A stretch of 60,189 bases of DNA from Pyrinomonadaceae bacterium (GCA_030838445.1 JAUZFQ010000005.1:1-60189), one strand, 5' to 3'. Shown: positions 1-8,635, counted from the first letter of the stretch. Notes: generated by a model from the letters alone, not told the origin. Numbers and translations are program-made.

Positions 1-570
1 CTCACGCAGCAGTTGCCGGAAGGCGACCGCTACAGCGCGACGCGTGAGTACCTGCTCGGCCAGATCGCGATCATGATGGGCGGGCGGCTCGCGGAAGAGA
101 TTTTCCTGAACGACATCACGACGGGCGCGTCGAACGACATCGAGCGCGCGACGGAACTCGCCCGCGCGATGGTCTGCGAGTACGGCATGTCCGGCCTGGG
201 GCCGCTCACCTTCGGCAAGAAGGAGGAGCAGATTTTCCTCGGCCGCGAGATTTCGCAGCACCGCGACTTCTCGGAAGACACGGCCATCAAGATCGATCAG
301 GAAGTGAGGAAGATCATCAACGATCAGTATGAGCGCGCGCGCAGCATCATCACCGAGAACCGCGAGACCATGATTCGCCTCTCGGAGACGCTGCTCGAAC
401 GCGAATCGCTCGACGGCGTGCAGATACGCCGCATCGTGGCGGGACTCCCGCTCGACGAAGAGCAACCGCCCGCGTCAAAAGACGATCAAGAGCGTCCGCA
501 ACTGAAAGAGCCTTCGACCACGCCGCTCAAGCCGATCCTGCCGCCCATCACCGGCCCGGCCACGGCTTAA
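1..570 (+). CDS. ftsH: ATP-dependent zinc metalloprotease FtsH, C-terminal fragment
   Basis: This is the 3' end of a gene that begins before the window. The reading frame is open from base 1, giving 189 residues. FtsH is a membrane-anchored AAA+ protease that degrades misfolded and regulatory proteins. Only the end of the M41 peptidase domain is present. The HEAGH helix and the AAA module lie upstream of the window. The segment [15 protein letters not shown] and the [15 protein letters not shown] block are typical of the family, and the Asp of GASNDIE (fragment residue 46) corresponds to the third zinc ligand. The tail after about residue 150 is Pro-, Lys- and Glu-rich and not conserved. folP follows 154 bases downstream, an arrangement common in bacteria. 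A strong terminator lies between them. Confidence 0.96.
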   Translation, partial: LTQQLPEGDRYSATREYLLGQIAIMMGGRLAEEIFLNDITTGASNDIERATELARAMVCEYGMSGLGPLTFGKKEEQIFLGREISQHRDFSEDTAIKIDQEVRKIINDQYERARSIITENRETMIRLSETLLERESLDGVQIRRIVAGLPLDEEQPPASKDDQERPQLKEPSTTPLKPILPPITGPATA

Positions 571-593
571 GGAAGGCGAAGGGGTAAAGGTTA

Positions 594-627
594 AAGGGGA
601 AGAGGGTAAAACCTCTTCCCCTTTTTT
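594..627 (+). terminator. Rho-independent terminator after ftsH
   Basis: A perfect 12-bp stem (594-605 with 612-623) encloses a 6-base loop and runs into six T. The bases just before it, from about 578, continue the same purine-rich pattern with a 7-base period (aaggggt, aaaggtt, aagggga). The terminator therefore looks like a member of the heptad-repeat family found in other spacers of this window. Confidence 0.85.
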
Positions 628-724
628 CTTTGCCTAAGCCGCCGCGCCCGCGCGTCGCCCCCTTTGAAACGCTGCTCGCGTCGCTACCCTTGAGGCGACG
701 CGCGCGTCGCCGTACACTTGCCCG

Positions 725-1594
725 ATGTCACAAGTCAGCGAATGGAAACTCGCCCGCCGCACGCTCGCCGTCGGCGGGCGCACGCTCGTCATGGGCGTCT
801 TGAACGTGACGCCCGATAGCTTCAGCGACGGCGGCCGCTTCTTCGACCTCGAAAGCGCCGCCGCACACGCCGCCGAGATGCTCGCCGACGGCGCGGACAT
901 CATAGACGTCGGCGGCGAATCAACGCGGCCGGGCGGCGCAAGCGTCCCGGCGGAGGAAGAGTTGCGGCGCATTGTGCCCGTCGTCGAACGGCTCCGCGCC
1001 GAACTGCCGGAAGTCGTCATCTCCGTTGACACGACGAAGGCGGAAGTGGCGCGCGCCGCGCTCGACGCCGGGGCTGAGATCATCAACGACATCTCCGCGC
1101 TCCGTTTCGACGAGCGCGTCGCAGACGTTGTTGCGCGCGCTGGCGCGGGACTCGTCCTCATGCACTCGCGCGGCACGCCCGCGACGCTCCACACGCTGCC
1201 GCTCGTCGCGGACATTCTGCCGGAGGTGATGGACGGCCTGCGCCGCAGCATCGCCCTTGCAGAACAACGCGGCGTCGCCCGCGCGCAGATCGCGATTGAC
1301 CCCGGCATCGGCTTCGGCAAGAGCCAGCAGCAGAACCTTGAGTTGCTCGCCAAACTCGGCGCGCTGGCCGCCGAGTTCACAGACTCGCCGCTGCTCGTCG
1401 GCACGTCGCGCAAGTCATTCATCGGGCGACTGCTCGGCGACGCGCCCCCCGAACGACGCCTGCACGGCACGATGGCCTCTGTGACGGCGGCCATCCTCGG
1501 CGGCGCGCACATCATCCGCGTCCACGACGTGCGCGCCGCCGTCGAAACCGCGCGCATCGCGGATGCCATCAGAGCAGTGACAAGTGACGGGTGA
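725..1594 (+). CDS. folP: dihydropteroate synthase
   Basis: Condenses para-aminobenzoate with hydroxymethyl-dihydropterin diphosphate to give dihydropteroate, a cytoplasmic step of folate synthesis and the target of sulfonamides. The 289-residue length is normal. Family signatures are NVTPDSFSD (27-35), GGESTRPG (63-70), DPGIGFGKS (192-200) and GTSRKS (226-231), in the expected TIM-barrel order. The gene follows ftsH, a frequent neighbour. Its 3' end is unusual: the last codons, giving AVTSDG and the stop, are made by gtgac heptads of the repeat element that starts at 1577. The extreme C-terminus is thus repeat-derived and probably not functionally selected. Confidence 0.97.
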   Translation: MSQVSEWKLARRTLAVGGRTLVMGVLNVTPDSFSDGGRFFDLESAAAHAAEMLADGADIIDVGGESTRPGGASVPAEEELRRIVPVVERLRAELPEVVISVDTTKAEVARAALDAGAEIINDISALRFDERVADVVARAGAGLVLMHSRGTPATLHTLPLVADILPEVMDGLRRSIALAEQRGVARAQIAIDPGIGFGKSQQQNLELLAKLGALAAEFTDSPLLVGTSRKSFIGRLLGDAPPERRLHGTMASVTAAILGGAHIIRVHDVRAAVETARIADAIRAVTSDG

Positions 1595-1720
1595 CAAGTG
1601 ACAAGAGAAGAAAGTAAATCGTGAATCGTCAATCGTGAATTGAGTAAGACGGGAGATTCTTCTTCGATTGACGATTCACGATTGACGATTCACGGCTCTT
1701 GCTAGTCACTCGTCACTGTC
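1577..1720. repeat. nested heptad inverted-repeat element (gtgac outer, gtgaatc inner)
   Basis: Left outer arm: tandem gtgacaa/gtgacgg units overlapping the folP stop. Left inner arm: gtaaatc, gtgaatc, gtcaatc, gtgaat. Right inner arm: complementary attgacg/attcacg units (about 1657-1694). Right outer arm: tagtcactcgtcactgtc, ending near 1720. The whole folP-lptE spacer is this two-layer palindrome. It resembles the element at 39891-40046. Confidence 0.9.
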
Positions 1721-1758
1721 TTATCGTATGGTGCGGGAAGAGAGGGGAAGTGTCGAAA

Positions 1759-2319
1759 ATGATGTGTGCGAAGAGGGCGGGGCGCGGGGCGTCGCTGCTG
1801 ATTTTGTTGCTGTGCGCGTCGGGCTTCACGGAATGCTACAAGCCCGTGACGAAGAGCGGGCTGCCGACGCACGTGCGCACGGTGGCCGTGCCGCCCTTCC
1901 AGAATCAGGCGTTGCGCTACAAGATCGAGTCGCGTTTTACGGAGGCCGTCTCGAACGAGATCATCCGGCGCGGCCACGGCCTGCGCGTGCAGAGCGAACC
2001 CGAAGGCGCGGACGCCGTGGTGGACGGCGTCATCCGCAGCTTCACCTTCTCCGGCGTGCTGCTCGACGAACGCGGCCGCTCGCGCGTCTTCGAGGTGACG
2101 GTCGTCGGCGCGGTGACGGTGCGCGATCAGGTGCAGAACCGCGTGCTCTACGACAACCAGAATTACATCTACCGCGGCGAGTTCGAGTTCACGAGCGACC
2201 CGCGCACTTTCTTCAACGAGGAAGACCCGGCCATGCAGCGCATCGCGCGCAACTTCGCCGAGTCGCTCGTCTCAACCCTCGTCCACGGCTTCGGCGTCAA
2301 CGAAGAGAAGAAGAAATGA
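1759..2319 (+). CDS. lptE: LptE-like LPS-assembly lipoprotein
   Basis: LptE is the outer-membrane lipoprotein that plugs and assists LptD in inserting lipopolysaccharide. The product is 186 residues from ATG 1759, with gaggggaa about 10 bases upstream. A GTG at 1750 and an upstream in-frame start at 1699 inside the repeat are less likely. A hydrophobic N-terminus (SLLILLLCASGFTEC) looks like a lipoprotein signal, but the residues before either Cys do not make a perfect lipobox. The core VRTVAVPPFQN, followed by RFTEAVSNEIIRRG and ADAVVDGVIRSF, is typical of the LptE/RlpB fold. The stop overlaps the start of holA (ATGA), as in the lptE-holA pair of E. coli, which supports the assignment. Confidence 0.85.
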   Translation: MMCAKRAGRGASLLILLLCASGFTECYKPVTKSGLPTHVRTVAVPPFQNQALRYKIESRFTEAVSNEIIRRGHGLRVQSEPEGADAVVDGVIRSFTFSGVLLDERGRSRVFEVTVVGAVTVRDQVQNRVLYDNQNYIYRGEFEFTSDPRTFFNEEDPAMQRIARNFAESLVSTLVHGFGVNEEKKK

Positions 2320-3317
2320 GCGTGCTGTCGCGCGAAAAATTGTGGGGCGAGTTGAAGGCGAAGCGCATCGCGCCGCTCTACCTTTTGTTCGGCGCGGAAG
2401 ATTACCTGCGCGACGCGGCGGCGCGGCGCATCGCGGACGAAGCCCTGCGCGACGCGGGCTTGCGCGAGTTCAACGAGGCGACTTTCAACCTCGCGGGCGC
2501 GGACGTGCAGCAGGCGATTGCCGCCGCCGAGCAACTCCCGATGATGGCCGCGCGCCGCGTCGTCCGCATCACGAACTTCGGCAAGTTGAACGAGGCGGAC
2601 GAGGGCGCGCTCGTGCGCTACCTCGCGCGACCCGCCGAGAGTTCCGTCGTCGTCTTCGTCGCAGACGATCTCGACAAGCGGCGCAAGCTGTCGAAGACGC
2701 TGATGGACGCCTGCGTGAGCGTCGAGTTCGCGCCGCTCCCGGACGGCGAACTGGCCGCGTGGACGCGCGACCATTTGAAGAAGTTGAAGGCCGACGCGGA
2801 CGAGCGCACCGTCCGGCAGATCGTCGCGCTGGTGGGGACGAGCGTTCGTCGCCTCGCGAACGAGTTGGACAAGCTGGCGACCGCCGCGCTGCCTTCGGGT
2901 CGCGTCACGATGGAGTTGGTGGACGCGCTCGTCGGCCGCTCTCGCGAGTTGTCGAACTTCGAGTTGACCGATCACCTGATCGCGAAAGATCGCAAGGGCG
3001 CGCTCAGAACTCTGCGCCGCCTGCTCGACGACGACGCGGAACCCGTCATGCTCCTCGGTCTGATCGCGAGCAACTACCACCGGCTCGCGCTCGCCAAAGA
3101 GTTGATGACGGCGGGGCGGCCTAAAGAGGAAGTCTTCCGGCTCGTCCCCATGCCCTTCCACAAGCGCGAAGACTTTCTCGCCACCGCACGCCGCACCGAC
3201 CCGGCCGATCTCGCGCGCCGCATCTCACGCATCGCCTCGGCCGACCTCGCCATCAAAACCTCCCTCGGCACGCCGCGCCTCCAACTCGAACTGCTCATCT
3301 GCGAACTCTCCGCCTAA
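2316..3317 (+). CDS. holA: DNA polymerase III delta subunit
   Basis: The clamp-loader delta subunit opens the beta sliding clamp during replication. The product is 333 residues, of normal length. The N-terminus YLLFGAEDYLRDAAARRIADEAL, given here only as a description, is the HolA pattern of a P-loop-like fold without a functional Walker A. It is followed by AAEQLPMMAARRVVRI and a C-terminal helical collar domain (residues about 210-333). The ATG overlaps the lptE stop by four bases (ATGA), suggesting translational coupling. The downstream genes at 3349-4165 lie on the opposite strand. Confidence 0.95.
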   Translation: MSVLSREKLWGELKAKRIAPLYLLFGAEDYLRDAAARRIADEALRDAGLREFNEATFNLAGADVQQAIAAAEQLPMMAARRVVRITNFGKLNEADEGALVRYLARPAESSVVVFVADDLDKRRKLSKTLMDACVSVEFAPLPDGELAAWTRDHLKKLKADADERTVRQIVALVGTSVRRLANELDKLATAALPSGRVTMELVDALVGRSRELSNFELTDHLIAKDRKGALRTLRRLLDDDAEPVMLLGLIASNYHRLALAKELMTAGRPKEEVFRLVPMPFHKREDFLATARRTDPADLARRISRIASADLAIKTSLGTPRLQLELLICELSA

Positions 3318-3348
3318 CACGCGTCGGTCGCCGCGCGCGTTCCACCCG

Positions 3349-3789
3349 TCAGAAATCCAACGGCTTCAAATCCGGCTCGACCCAAGACGTTTTAGCTTCC
3401 GGCGTTTGCACCAGCGCGCGGCTGTAATACTCGAAGGCGAGTTGCGAACTGTGATAAGTCGCAATCAGTTCGTTGGCGCGTTCGGCGAGAGAGCGGTCGG
3501 CGTCCGCGTGTGCGAGAAAGTGCCGGACGAGTTTGAGCCAGAAGAGCGTCAGTGTTTCGTTGTAATGCGACTGCGCGTTGTTGTGCGTGGTGTAGCGGTG
3601 CAGCCCGTCGCGCATGCGTTCGGTCGCCGCCGCGTAGGGCAACGCGGAGAGATACCAGAGGGCGACCGCCAGATGAGCGCCGTGGTCGAACTCCGCGGTC
3701 GGCACAGTGCACGACTCGAACCTCTCGACCAACTCTTCGATCTCTACGTCGCTCCGGTAACGCTTCCCGTCGCCGCTTTCGCCATTCAT
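3349..3789 (-). CDS. conserved hypothetical protein, 146 residues
   Basis: I do not recognise a named family. The start at 3789 has a clear ggaggt ribosome-binding site 6-7 bases upstream; an upstream in-frame start at 3873 would run through the rpsT terminator. The protein is soluble, helical and rich in His, Tyr and Trp: FDHGAHLAVALWYL near residues 35-48, HRYTTHNNAQSHYNETLTLFW in the middle (given only as description), and a C-terminal helix with EYYSRALVQTP. The regular His and Glu positions in a helical bundle could suggest metal binding, but this is a guess. It is transcribed away from rpsT and separated from it by a strong hairpin. Confidence 0.7.
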   Translation of the reverse strand: MNGESGDGKRYRSDVEIEELVERFESCTVPTAEFDHGAHLAVALWYLSALPYAAATERMRDGLHRYTTHNNAQSHYNETLTLFWLKLVRHFLAHADADRSLAERANELIATYHSSQLAFEYYSRALVQTPEAKTSWVEPDLKPLDF

Positions 3790-3828
3790 CGCTGACCTCC
3801 ATTTCTCGTCTTTCGCCCAAAGCAAAAG

Positions 3829-3866
3829 CAGCGGGGCGGATCGAACTGATTCGATCCGCCCCGCTG
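3829..3866 (-). terminator. terminator of rpsT
   Basis: A perfect 17-bp GC-rich stem (3829-3845 with 3850-3866) has a 4-base loop. Read on the minus strand it is followed by cttttgcttt. It sits between the rpsT stop and the next minus-strand gene. Confidence 0.8.
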
Positions 3867-3895
3867 CCCTCAAGTTGCGTAAAAACTTTTTACTA

Positions 3896-4165
3896 CTACT
3901 TCGCGCCTGCTTCGTTGACGCGCGCCGTCAGGCGCGACTTGTAGCGTGCGGCGGCGTTCCGGTGCAGGACGCCCTTTTGCACGGACTTATCGATGGTGGA
4001 AATCGTCTGCGACAGCACGGTCTGGAGCGCGCTCGCGTCCTCGCCGGTCAGCGCGGAGCGCAGTTTCTTGATCTCGGTGCGCAGGCGCGTGCGGTTGCTG
4101 CGGTTGATTCCCTTGCGACGCTCGTTCTGGCGCATGCGCTTCTCGGCTGATTTGTGATTAGGCAT
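3896..4165 (-). CDS. rpsT: 30S ribosomal protein S20
   Basis: S20 binds 16S rRNA in the body of the 30S subunit. The 89-residue length is typical. The N-terminus MPNHKSAEKRMRQNERRK and the C-terminal KGVLHRNAAARYKSRL segment are diagnostic. It is a single-gene unit: a consensus promoter lies about 95 bases upstream (4259-4287) and a 17-bp hairpin terminator lies downstream. holA is close by on the other strand; holA and rpsT are often near each other in Proteobacteria. Confidence 0.97.
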   Translation of the reverse strand: MPNHKSAEKRMRQNERRKGINRSNRTRLRTEIKKLRSALTGEDASALQTVLSQTISTIDKSVQKGVLHRNAAARYKSRLTARVNEAGAK

Positions 4166-4258
4166 CTTCTGAAACTCCGTCGGTAACTCTCGATAATTGA
4201 TCTTCTATTTCGTTCGCGCCGCCACAGACGACGATTCGACCGTGAGTGCAAAGGGCAA

Positions 4259-4287
4259 AGTATAGGTACACGGGCGGGCTGTGTCAA
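4259..4287 (-). promoter_or_regulatory. sigma70-type promoter of rpsT
   Basis: On the minus strand, TTGACA (4287-4282) and TATACT (4264-4259) are separated by exactly 17 bases. This is the best consensus promoter I see in the window and fits strong expression of a ribosomal protein gene. Confidence 0.8.
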
Positions 4288-4329
4288 GGCGCGACGCCGG
4301 GGCTGATCGCGTGCAGTCGCCCGGCTTCA

Positions 4330-4358
4330 TTGACACATTTTGGGGCATGTAGTAGCGT
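4330..4358 (+). promoter_or_regulatory. possible phoH promoter
   Basis: A perfect TTGACA (4330-4335) is followed after 17 bases by TAGCGT, a weak -10. It lies about 100 bases before the proposed phoH start, in the divergent rpsT-phoH spacer. Confidence 0.35.
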
Positions 4359-4458
4359 TTTCCCAGCAACATGCAGAACCAAAATTGCTCACCCGCGCCC
4401 CCATCCCTACCCCTGTGGCACGATACACCGCCCACGCGAAGGAGATAGCACGCTCACT

Positions 4459-5412
4459 TTGAAGAAGATCGAACTACCGCCGCGAGGAATCGAAACGCTT
4501 TTTGGCGTCCACGACCAGAACATCAAATATCTGGAAACGCTCCTTGACGTGCGCGTTGACGCGCGCGGACAGGACTTGACGATTGACGGCGACCCGAAAG
4601 ACGTCGCCACCGTCGAACGCATCCTCGAAGACTTCACCGCGCTCTTTTCCGAAGGCAAGACCTTCACCGACAAAGAACTGCGCGAGGCCTTCGCCCAGAT
4701 CGCCGAAGACCGCGCCTACTCCCTGCGCGACTACTTCACCAAGGCGCGTTTCAACCCGGCCGGCAAAAAACAGGTCGCGCCCAAATCGGCCAACCAGCGC
4801 CACTACATCGAGGCCATCCAGAACAAGGATGTCGTCTTCGGCGTCGGCGTGGCGGGCACGGGCAAAACTTATCTGGCCGTCGCGATGGCCGTGCAGGCGC
4901 TCATGCAGAAGCAGGTCAGCCGCATCGTCCTCGCGCGTCCCGCCGTCGAAGCGGGCGAGAAACTGGGCTTCCTCCCCGGCGACTTGCAGGACAAAGTTGA
5001 CCCCTACCTGCGCCCCCTCTACGACGCCCTCTTCGACCTCATCGACGCCGAGCGCGTCACAAAACTCCTTGAGAAGCGCGTCATCGAAGTCGCCCCCCTC
5101 GCCTTCATGCGCGGCCGCACGCTCGCCGACGCCTTCATCATCCTCGACGAAGCGCAGAACACCACGGGCGAGCAGATGAAGATGTTCCTCACCCGCATCG
5201 GCTTCGGCTCGAAGGCCGTCATCACCGGCGACGTAACGCAGATCGATCTCCCCACCGGACGCCGCAGCGGCCTCGTCGAAGCCGAACGCGTCCTCTCCGG
5301 CGTCGAAGGCATCGAGTTCGTCTACTTCACCGACAAAGATGTCGTCCGCCACCGCCTCGTCCAAATGATCATCCGCGCTTACGAAAACCACGCGAGCAAG
5401 AGCGGGTTGTGA
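4459..5412 (+). CDS. phoH: PhoH family ATPase (YbeZ type)
   Basis: A cytoplasmic P-loop ATPase linked to RNA metabolism and a partner of YbeY. The open frame extends back to 4246, but the first 71 codons there look non-coding. The conserved N-terminus ([15 protein letters not shown]) begins at a TTG at 4459 preceded by aaggag at about 15 bases, so a TTG start and 317 residues are proposed, the usual PhoH size. Walker A is GVAGTGKT (130-137) and Walker B is FIILDEAQN with Asp230-Glu231. A KH-like N-terminal half precedes the ATPase. It is followed by ybeY and a ybeX-like gene, the classic ybeZYX order. Confidence 0.95.
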   Translation: MKKIELPPRGIETLFGVHDQNIKYLETLLDVRVDARGQDLTIDGDPKDVATVERILEDFTALFSEGKTFTDKELREAFAQIAEDRAYSLRDYFTKARFNPAGKKQVAPKSANQRHYIEAIQNKDVVFGVGVAGTGKTYLAVAMAVQALMQKQVSRIVLARPAVEAGEKLGFLPGDLQDKVDPYLRPLYDALFDLIDAERVTKLLEKRVIEVAPLAFMRGRTLADAFIILDEAQNTTGEQMKMFLTRIGFGSKAVITGDVTQIDLPTGRRSGLVEAERVLSGVEGIEFVYFTDKDVVRHRLVQMIIRAYENHASKSGL

Positions 5413-5414
5413 TT

Positions 5415-5490
5415 GGTAAATCGTGAATCGTAAATCGTGAATAGATAGAAGCAGTTTTACTCTATTCACAATTCGCGATTCACGATTCGT
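5415..5490. repeat. heptad inverted repeat, gtaaatc/gtgaatc type
   Basis: Left arm ggtaaatcgtgaatcg, continuing in gtaaatc/gtgaata units. Right arm attcaca, attcgcg, attcacg, attcgtg. It fills the phoH-ybeY spacer up to six bases before the ybeY ATG. Its ends (GGTAAAT... and ...CGATTCGTGGCTTT) match those of the element at 40954-41033. Confidence 0.9.
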
Positions 5491-5496
5491 GGCTTT

Positions 5497-5922
5497 ATGA
5501 TTGAAGTTGTTAATCGCCAGCGGAAGATGTCGGTGGATTGTGGGCGTTGGGAGACGTTTGCGGCGAAGGCGGTGAAAGTTGTGCCGTCGAATGGGGCGGG
5601 CGTGACGGTGGCGTTCGTGTCGGACCGGGCGATGGGGGAGTTGAACCGGCGTTGGCGTGGGAAGCGTGGGACGACGGATGTGTTGTCGTTTCCGGCGGGG
5701 CAGGATGAGTTTGAGCGTGCGGCGGGGGCGACGTTGGGGGATGTGGTGATTTCGGTGGAGCGGGCGGCGCGGCAGGCGGCGGAGCACGGGTTGAGTTTTG
5801 AGCGGGAAGTGGAGCAGTTGATTTTGCATGGGCTGCTGCACCTGTGTGGCTACGACCACGAGCGGGACGACGGGGAGATGAACGCGTTGGAACTGCGCCT
5901 GCGCCGACGGCTTGGAATATAA
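5497..5922 (+). CDS. ybeY: endoribonuclease/rRNA maturation factor YbeY
   Basis: A zinc-dependent RNase needed for 16S rRNA 3'-end maturation and ribosome quality control. It has 141 residues. The signature HGLLHLCGYDH supplies the metal ligands His111, His115 and His121, and TTDVLSFP (59-66) is the other conserved block. It lies between phoH and a ybeX-like gene, as in many bacteria. The coding strand is strikingly G-rich (codons ending in G: gcg, ggg, gtg, ttg), whereas phoH just upstream uses mostly C-ending codons. No Shine-Dalgarno sequence is obvious because the 5' side is the repeat at 5415-5490. Confidence 0.96.
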   Translation: MIEVVNRQRKMSVDCGRWETFAAKAVKVVPSNGAGVTVAFVSDRAMGELNRRWRGKRGTTDVLSFPAGQDEFERAAGATLGDVVISVERAARQAAEHGLSFEREVEQLILHGLLHLCGYDHERDDGEMNALELRLRRRLGI

Positions 5923-5924
5923 TT

Positions 5925-5990
5925 GGTGAATGGTAAACGGTGAATGGATGATGAAGCGAATCCATTTACTATTCGCCATTTACCATTTAC
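5925..5990. repeat. heptad inverted repeat, ggtaaatg type
   Basis: Left arm ggtgaatggtaaacgg then tgaatgg. Right arm ccatttactattcgcc then atttacc. It fills the ybeY to ybeX-like spacer. It is the same sub-family as the elements at 9181-9254 and 39233-39344. Confidence 0.88.
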
Positions 5991-5999
5991 AAGATAGCT

Positions 6000-7319
6000 A
6001 TGGAAATTGAGATAGGAATCACTGGCGTGCTGTTGATCGCGCTGACGTTTGTCTCGTTGATTGACATGGCGTTCGGCGAGTTGAGCGACGTGGGCTTACG
6101 CCGCCTGATCGGGGAGGCGGATGATGAAGAGCCGACCGCCGCCACGTCGTTCCTCACGGAGATTCTGGAAAACCGCTCGCGCTTTCGTTTCACGCTCACC
6201 GTCACTATCCTGATTCTGGTCGTCGCCATCTCCGTGCTCGTCGCCTCGGTCACGTCGCAGTTGATCGAGAACTCGCGCGAGCCGGGCGCGTATTCGCACG
6301 CCGCTTTCCTCTCAATCGCGATCATCGTGGGCGTCGGGCTGACGGCGTTGGCGCGGCAGTTGATCCCGCGCCTCGTCGCGGCGCGTAACCCGGAGGCGAC
6401 GCTCGTCAGGCTGTTGCCGATCCTGCGCCCGTTCTACCGCCCGCTATCGCTCGTCGCCTTCGCGTGGCACAAGTCCTTCGACCGCCCGCGCCGCAACGAA
6501 CATTTGACGGAGGCGGGCGTGGCCGAAGAGGAGGACGACAACGGCGACGACTTGCAGGCGTTGATTGACGTGGGCGAGGAGGAGGGCATCCTCGAAGAGG
6601 AGGAGGGCGAACTCATCCACTCGATCATCGAGTTCGGCGACACACGCGTGAGCGAGGTGATGACGCCGCGCACGGAGATCGTCGCACTGGCCGTGACGGC
6701 GACGGTGCGCGAGGCGCGCGATTGCGTGCTGGAGTCGAAGTATTCGCGCCTGCCAGTCTATCGAGATCAAGTTGACGACATCGAGGGCATCATCTACGTC
6801 CGCGACCTGCTGCAATGCTGGGCCGAGGGCAGCGAGGACGGTTCGATCCAGACGCTCATCCGCCCCACGCTGTTCGTGCCCGCGACGAAGCCCGTCGCCG
6901 AGTTGCTCGAAGAGATGCAGAAGCAGCACGCGCAACTCGCGATGGTGATTGACGAGTACGGCGGCGTGGCCGGGCTGGTGACGGTCGAAGACATTTTGGA
7001 AGAGATCGTCGGCGAGATCGAGGACGAGGACACGGAGCGCGAAGAGGTGGTCGAGATCATCGAGGCGAGCGACGGCTATTACGACGTGCTCGGCTCGACC
7101 GAGGTGGACAAGATCGAGCGGCTCTTCGATTTTGAGATCGAAGATGACGACGCGACGACCATCGCCGGCCTCGTCATCAGCGAACTCGGCTACGTCCCGC
7201 GCGCGGGTGAGCGACTCACCTGTCGCGGCCTCGACGTGGAGGTGCTCGAAGCCGACGAGCGGCGCATCGCCCGCCTCCGGCTGCGCCGCGCGGAAGCGAA
7301 AGCCGCCGAGACGGAGTGA
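6000..7319 (+). CDS. CNNM/CorC-type membrane protein with CBS pair
   Basis: A member of the HlyC/CorC (YbeX, CNNM) family, implicated in Mg2+/Co2+ homeostasis. It has 439 residues. Membrane segments lie at about 5-25, 64-85 and 102-125, shorter than a classical four-helix DUF21 domain. They are followed by an acidic linker (VEEGILEEEEGELIHSI style, about 185-210), a CBS pair (about 216-340; VMTPRTEIVAL and RLPVYRDQVDDIEGI) and a C-terminal CorC_HlyC domain (about 355-430, ending in LDVEVLEADERRIARLRL). It completes the phoH-ybeY-ybeX run. The poorly conserved membrane part leaves transport versus regulation open. Confidence 0.88.
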   Translation: MEIEIGITGVLLIALTFVSLIDMAFGELSDVGLRRLIGEADDEEPTAATSFLTEILENRSRFRFTLTVTILILVVAISVLVASVTSQLIENSREPGAYSHAAFLSIAIIVGVGLTALARQLIPRLVAARNPEATLVRLLPILRPFYRPLSLVAFAWHKSFDRPRRNEHLTEAGVAEEEDDNGDDLQALIDVGEEEGILEEEEGELIHSIIEFGDTRVSEVMTPRTEIVALAVTATVREARDCVLESKYSRLPVYRDQVDDIEGIIYVRDLLQCWAEGSEDGSIQTLIRPTLFVPATKPVAELLEEMQKQHAQLAMVIDEYGGVAGLVTVEDILEEIVGEIEDEDTEREEVVEIIEASDGYYDVLGSTEVDKIERLFDFEIEDDDATTIAGLVISELGYVPRAGERLTCRGLDVEVLEADERRIARLRLRRAEAKAAETE

Positions 7320-7332
7320 GGGGAGAGATGAA

Positions 7333-7436
7333 GGGAACTGCCAGTAGTCCGTGGTCAGTTGTCAGTTGCATGTGGCTATCGCACAAGTTGCTTAAAACTG
7401 TCTTGAACAACTGACCACGGACTACTGGCAGTTCCC
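7333..7436. repeat. perfect 30-bp inverted repeat
   Basis: Arm 7333-7362 (gggaactgccagtagtcc...) is exactly complementary to 7407-7436, with a 44-base loop. Part of the left arm continues as cagttgtcagttg, a 7-base periodicity. It lies between the CNNM-type gene and the next plus-strand gene. Confidence 0.9.
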
Positions 7437-7498
7437 ATCATTCCTATGCCCGCCGCCCCATCCCTTGCTTTTTCGCTTTCATCCTTTATATTGTCGGC

Positions 7499-8635
7499 AT
7501 GGCGAAAAAGAAGAGTAAATTCCTGCGCGGGCGGCGCATTGACCCGCAGCCCATCACGGGCGGCATCGCGCTCGCGGACTTGGTTGACGAGACGTTTCTG
7601 GCCTACAACGCGGCGCGTCTGCGCGAGGCGTGCCAGTTGTTCACGCAGAAGATGCTTGAGCCGGACGTGACGGTGGGCGTCTCGATCACAGGCGCGCTGA
7701 CGCCCGCCGGTCTCGGCATCTCCGCACTCATCCCACTGATGCGCGCGGGCTTCATTGACTGGATCATCACGACGGGCGCGAACCTCTACCACGATACGCA
7801 CTTCGGCATCGGCCTCTCGCTGCATCAGGGCAACACGAGCACATCCGACATCACGCTGCGCGACGAAGAGGTCGTGAGAATCTACGACATCTTCTTCGAC
7901 TACTCGGTGCTGCTCGACACGGACGAGTTCTTCCGCCGCGTCATTGAGGGCGAGGAGTTTCAGCGGCCGATGTCCACGGCGGAGTTTCATTACCTCTGCG
8001 GTCGCTACGTGCGCGAGCGCGAACGCAAACTCGGACTTGAGTATAAGTCGCTGCTCGCGGCGGCTTACGAGTTCGGCGTGCCCGTCTACACCTCTTCGCC
8101 GGGCGATTCCTCAATCGGCATGAACGTGGCGGCGAAGGCTTTGCAGGGAAACAAACTCGCCTTCGATCCGTCGCTCGACGTGAACGAGACGGCAGCAATC
8201 GTGCTCGCGGCCAAGCGCGGCGCGATCCACGGCAAGGGCGACCGCGGGCGCAAGCACGGCGGCAAAAGCGCGGTCTTCATCCTCGGCGGCGGCTCGCCCA
8301 AAAACTTCATGCTGCAAACCGAGCCGCAGATTCAAGAGGTGCTCGGCATTGACGAGCGCGGCCACGACTTCTTCCTACAGATCACGGACGCGCGCCCCGA
8401 CACGGGCGGACTCTCCGGCGCGACGCCCGGCGAAGCCGTCTCTTGGGGAAAGGTTGATCCGGATCGTTTGCCCGACGCCGTTGTATGTTATGTTGACTCG
8501 ACCGTCGCGCTGCCGCTCATCACAGCCTACGCGCTGGCGCGCCACGAGCCGCGCGAACTCAAGCGTCTGTACGAACGCCGCGGCGAGTTGATGAATTTGC
8601 TGTTGTCCGAGTATGAGAAATCTGAAAGACGGTGA
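7499..8635 (+). CDS. deoxyhypusine synthase family protein (bacterial)
   Basis: Homologue of eukaryotic and archaeal deoxyhypusine synthase, which transfers an aminobutyl group from spermidine to a lysine of eIF5A. Bacteria have no eIF5A, and bacterial members are thought to act on polyamines (homospermidine or guanidino-polyamine synthesis). The product is 378 residues. NAD-site features include [10 protein letters not shown] (about 62-71) and [10 protein letters not shown]. The catalytic lysine block GEAVSWGK is intact with Lys318, so the aminobutyl-enzyme intermediate should form. No polyamine gene is adjacent; a membrane-fused spermidine-synthase-like gene lies 19 kb away. The substrate is unknown. 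Confidence 0.9.
   Translation: MAKKKSKFLRGRRIDPQPITGGIALADLVDETFLAYNAARLREACQLFTQKMLEPDVTVGVSITGALTPAGLGISALIPLMRAGFIDWIITTGANLYHDTHFGIGLSLHQGNTSTSDITLRDEEVVRIYDIFFDYSVLLDTDEFFRRVIEGEEFQRPMSTAEFHYLCGRYVRERERKLGLEYKSLLAAAYEFGVPVYTSSPGDSSIGMNVAAKALQGNKLAFDPSLDVNETAAIVLAAKRGAIHGKGDRGRKHGGKSAVFILGGGSPKNFMLQTEPQIQEVLGIDERGHDFFLQITDARPDTGGLSGATPGEAVSWGKVDPDRLPDAVVCYVDSTVALPLITAYALARHEPRELKRLYERRGELMNLLLSEYEKSERR

Noticed and set aside
4474-5979. 501-codon frame antisense to phoH and ybeY
   Set aside because: It runs through two clear genes and a repeat element with no recognisable protein features.
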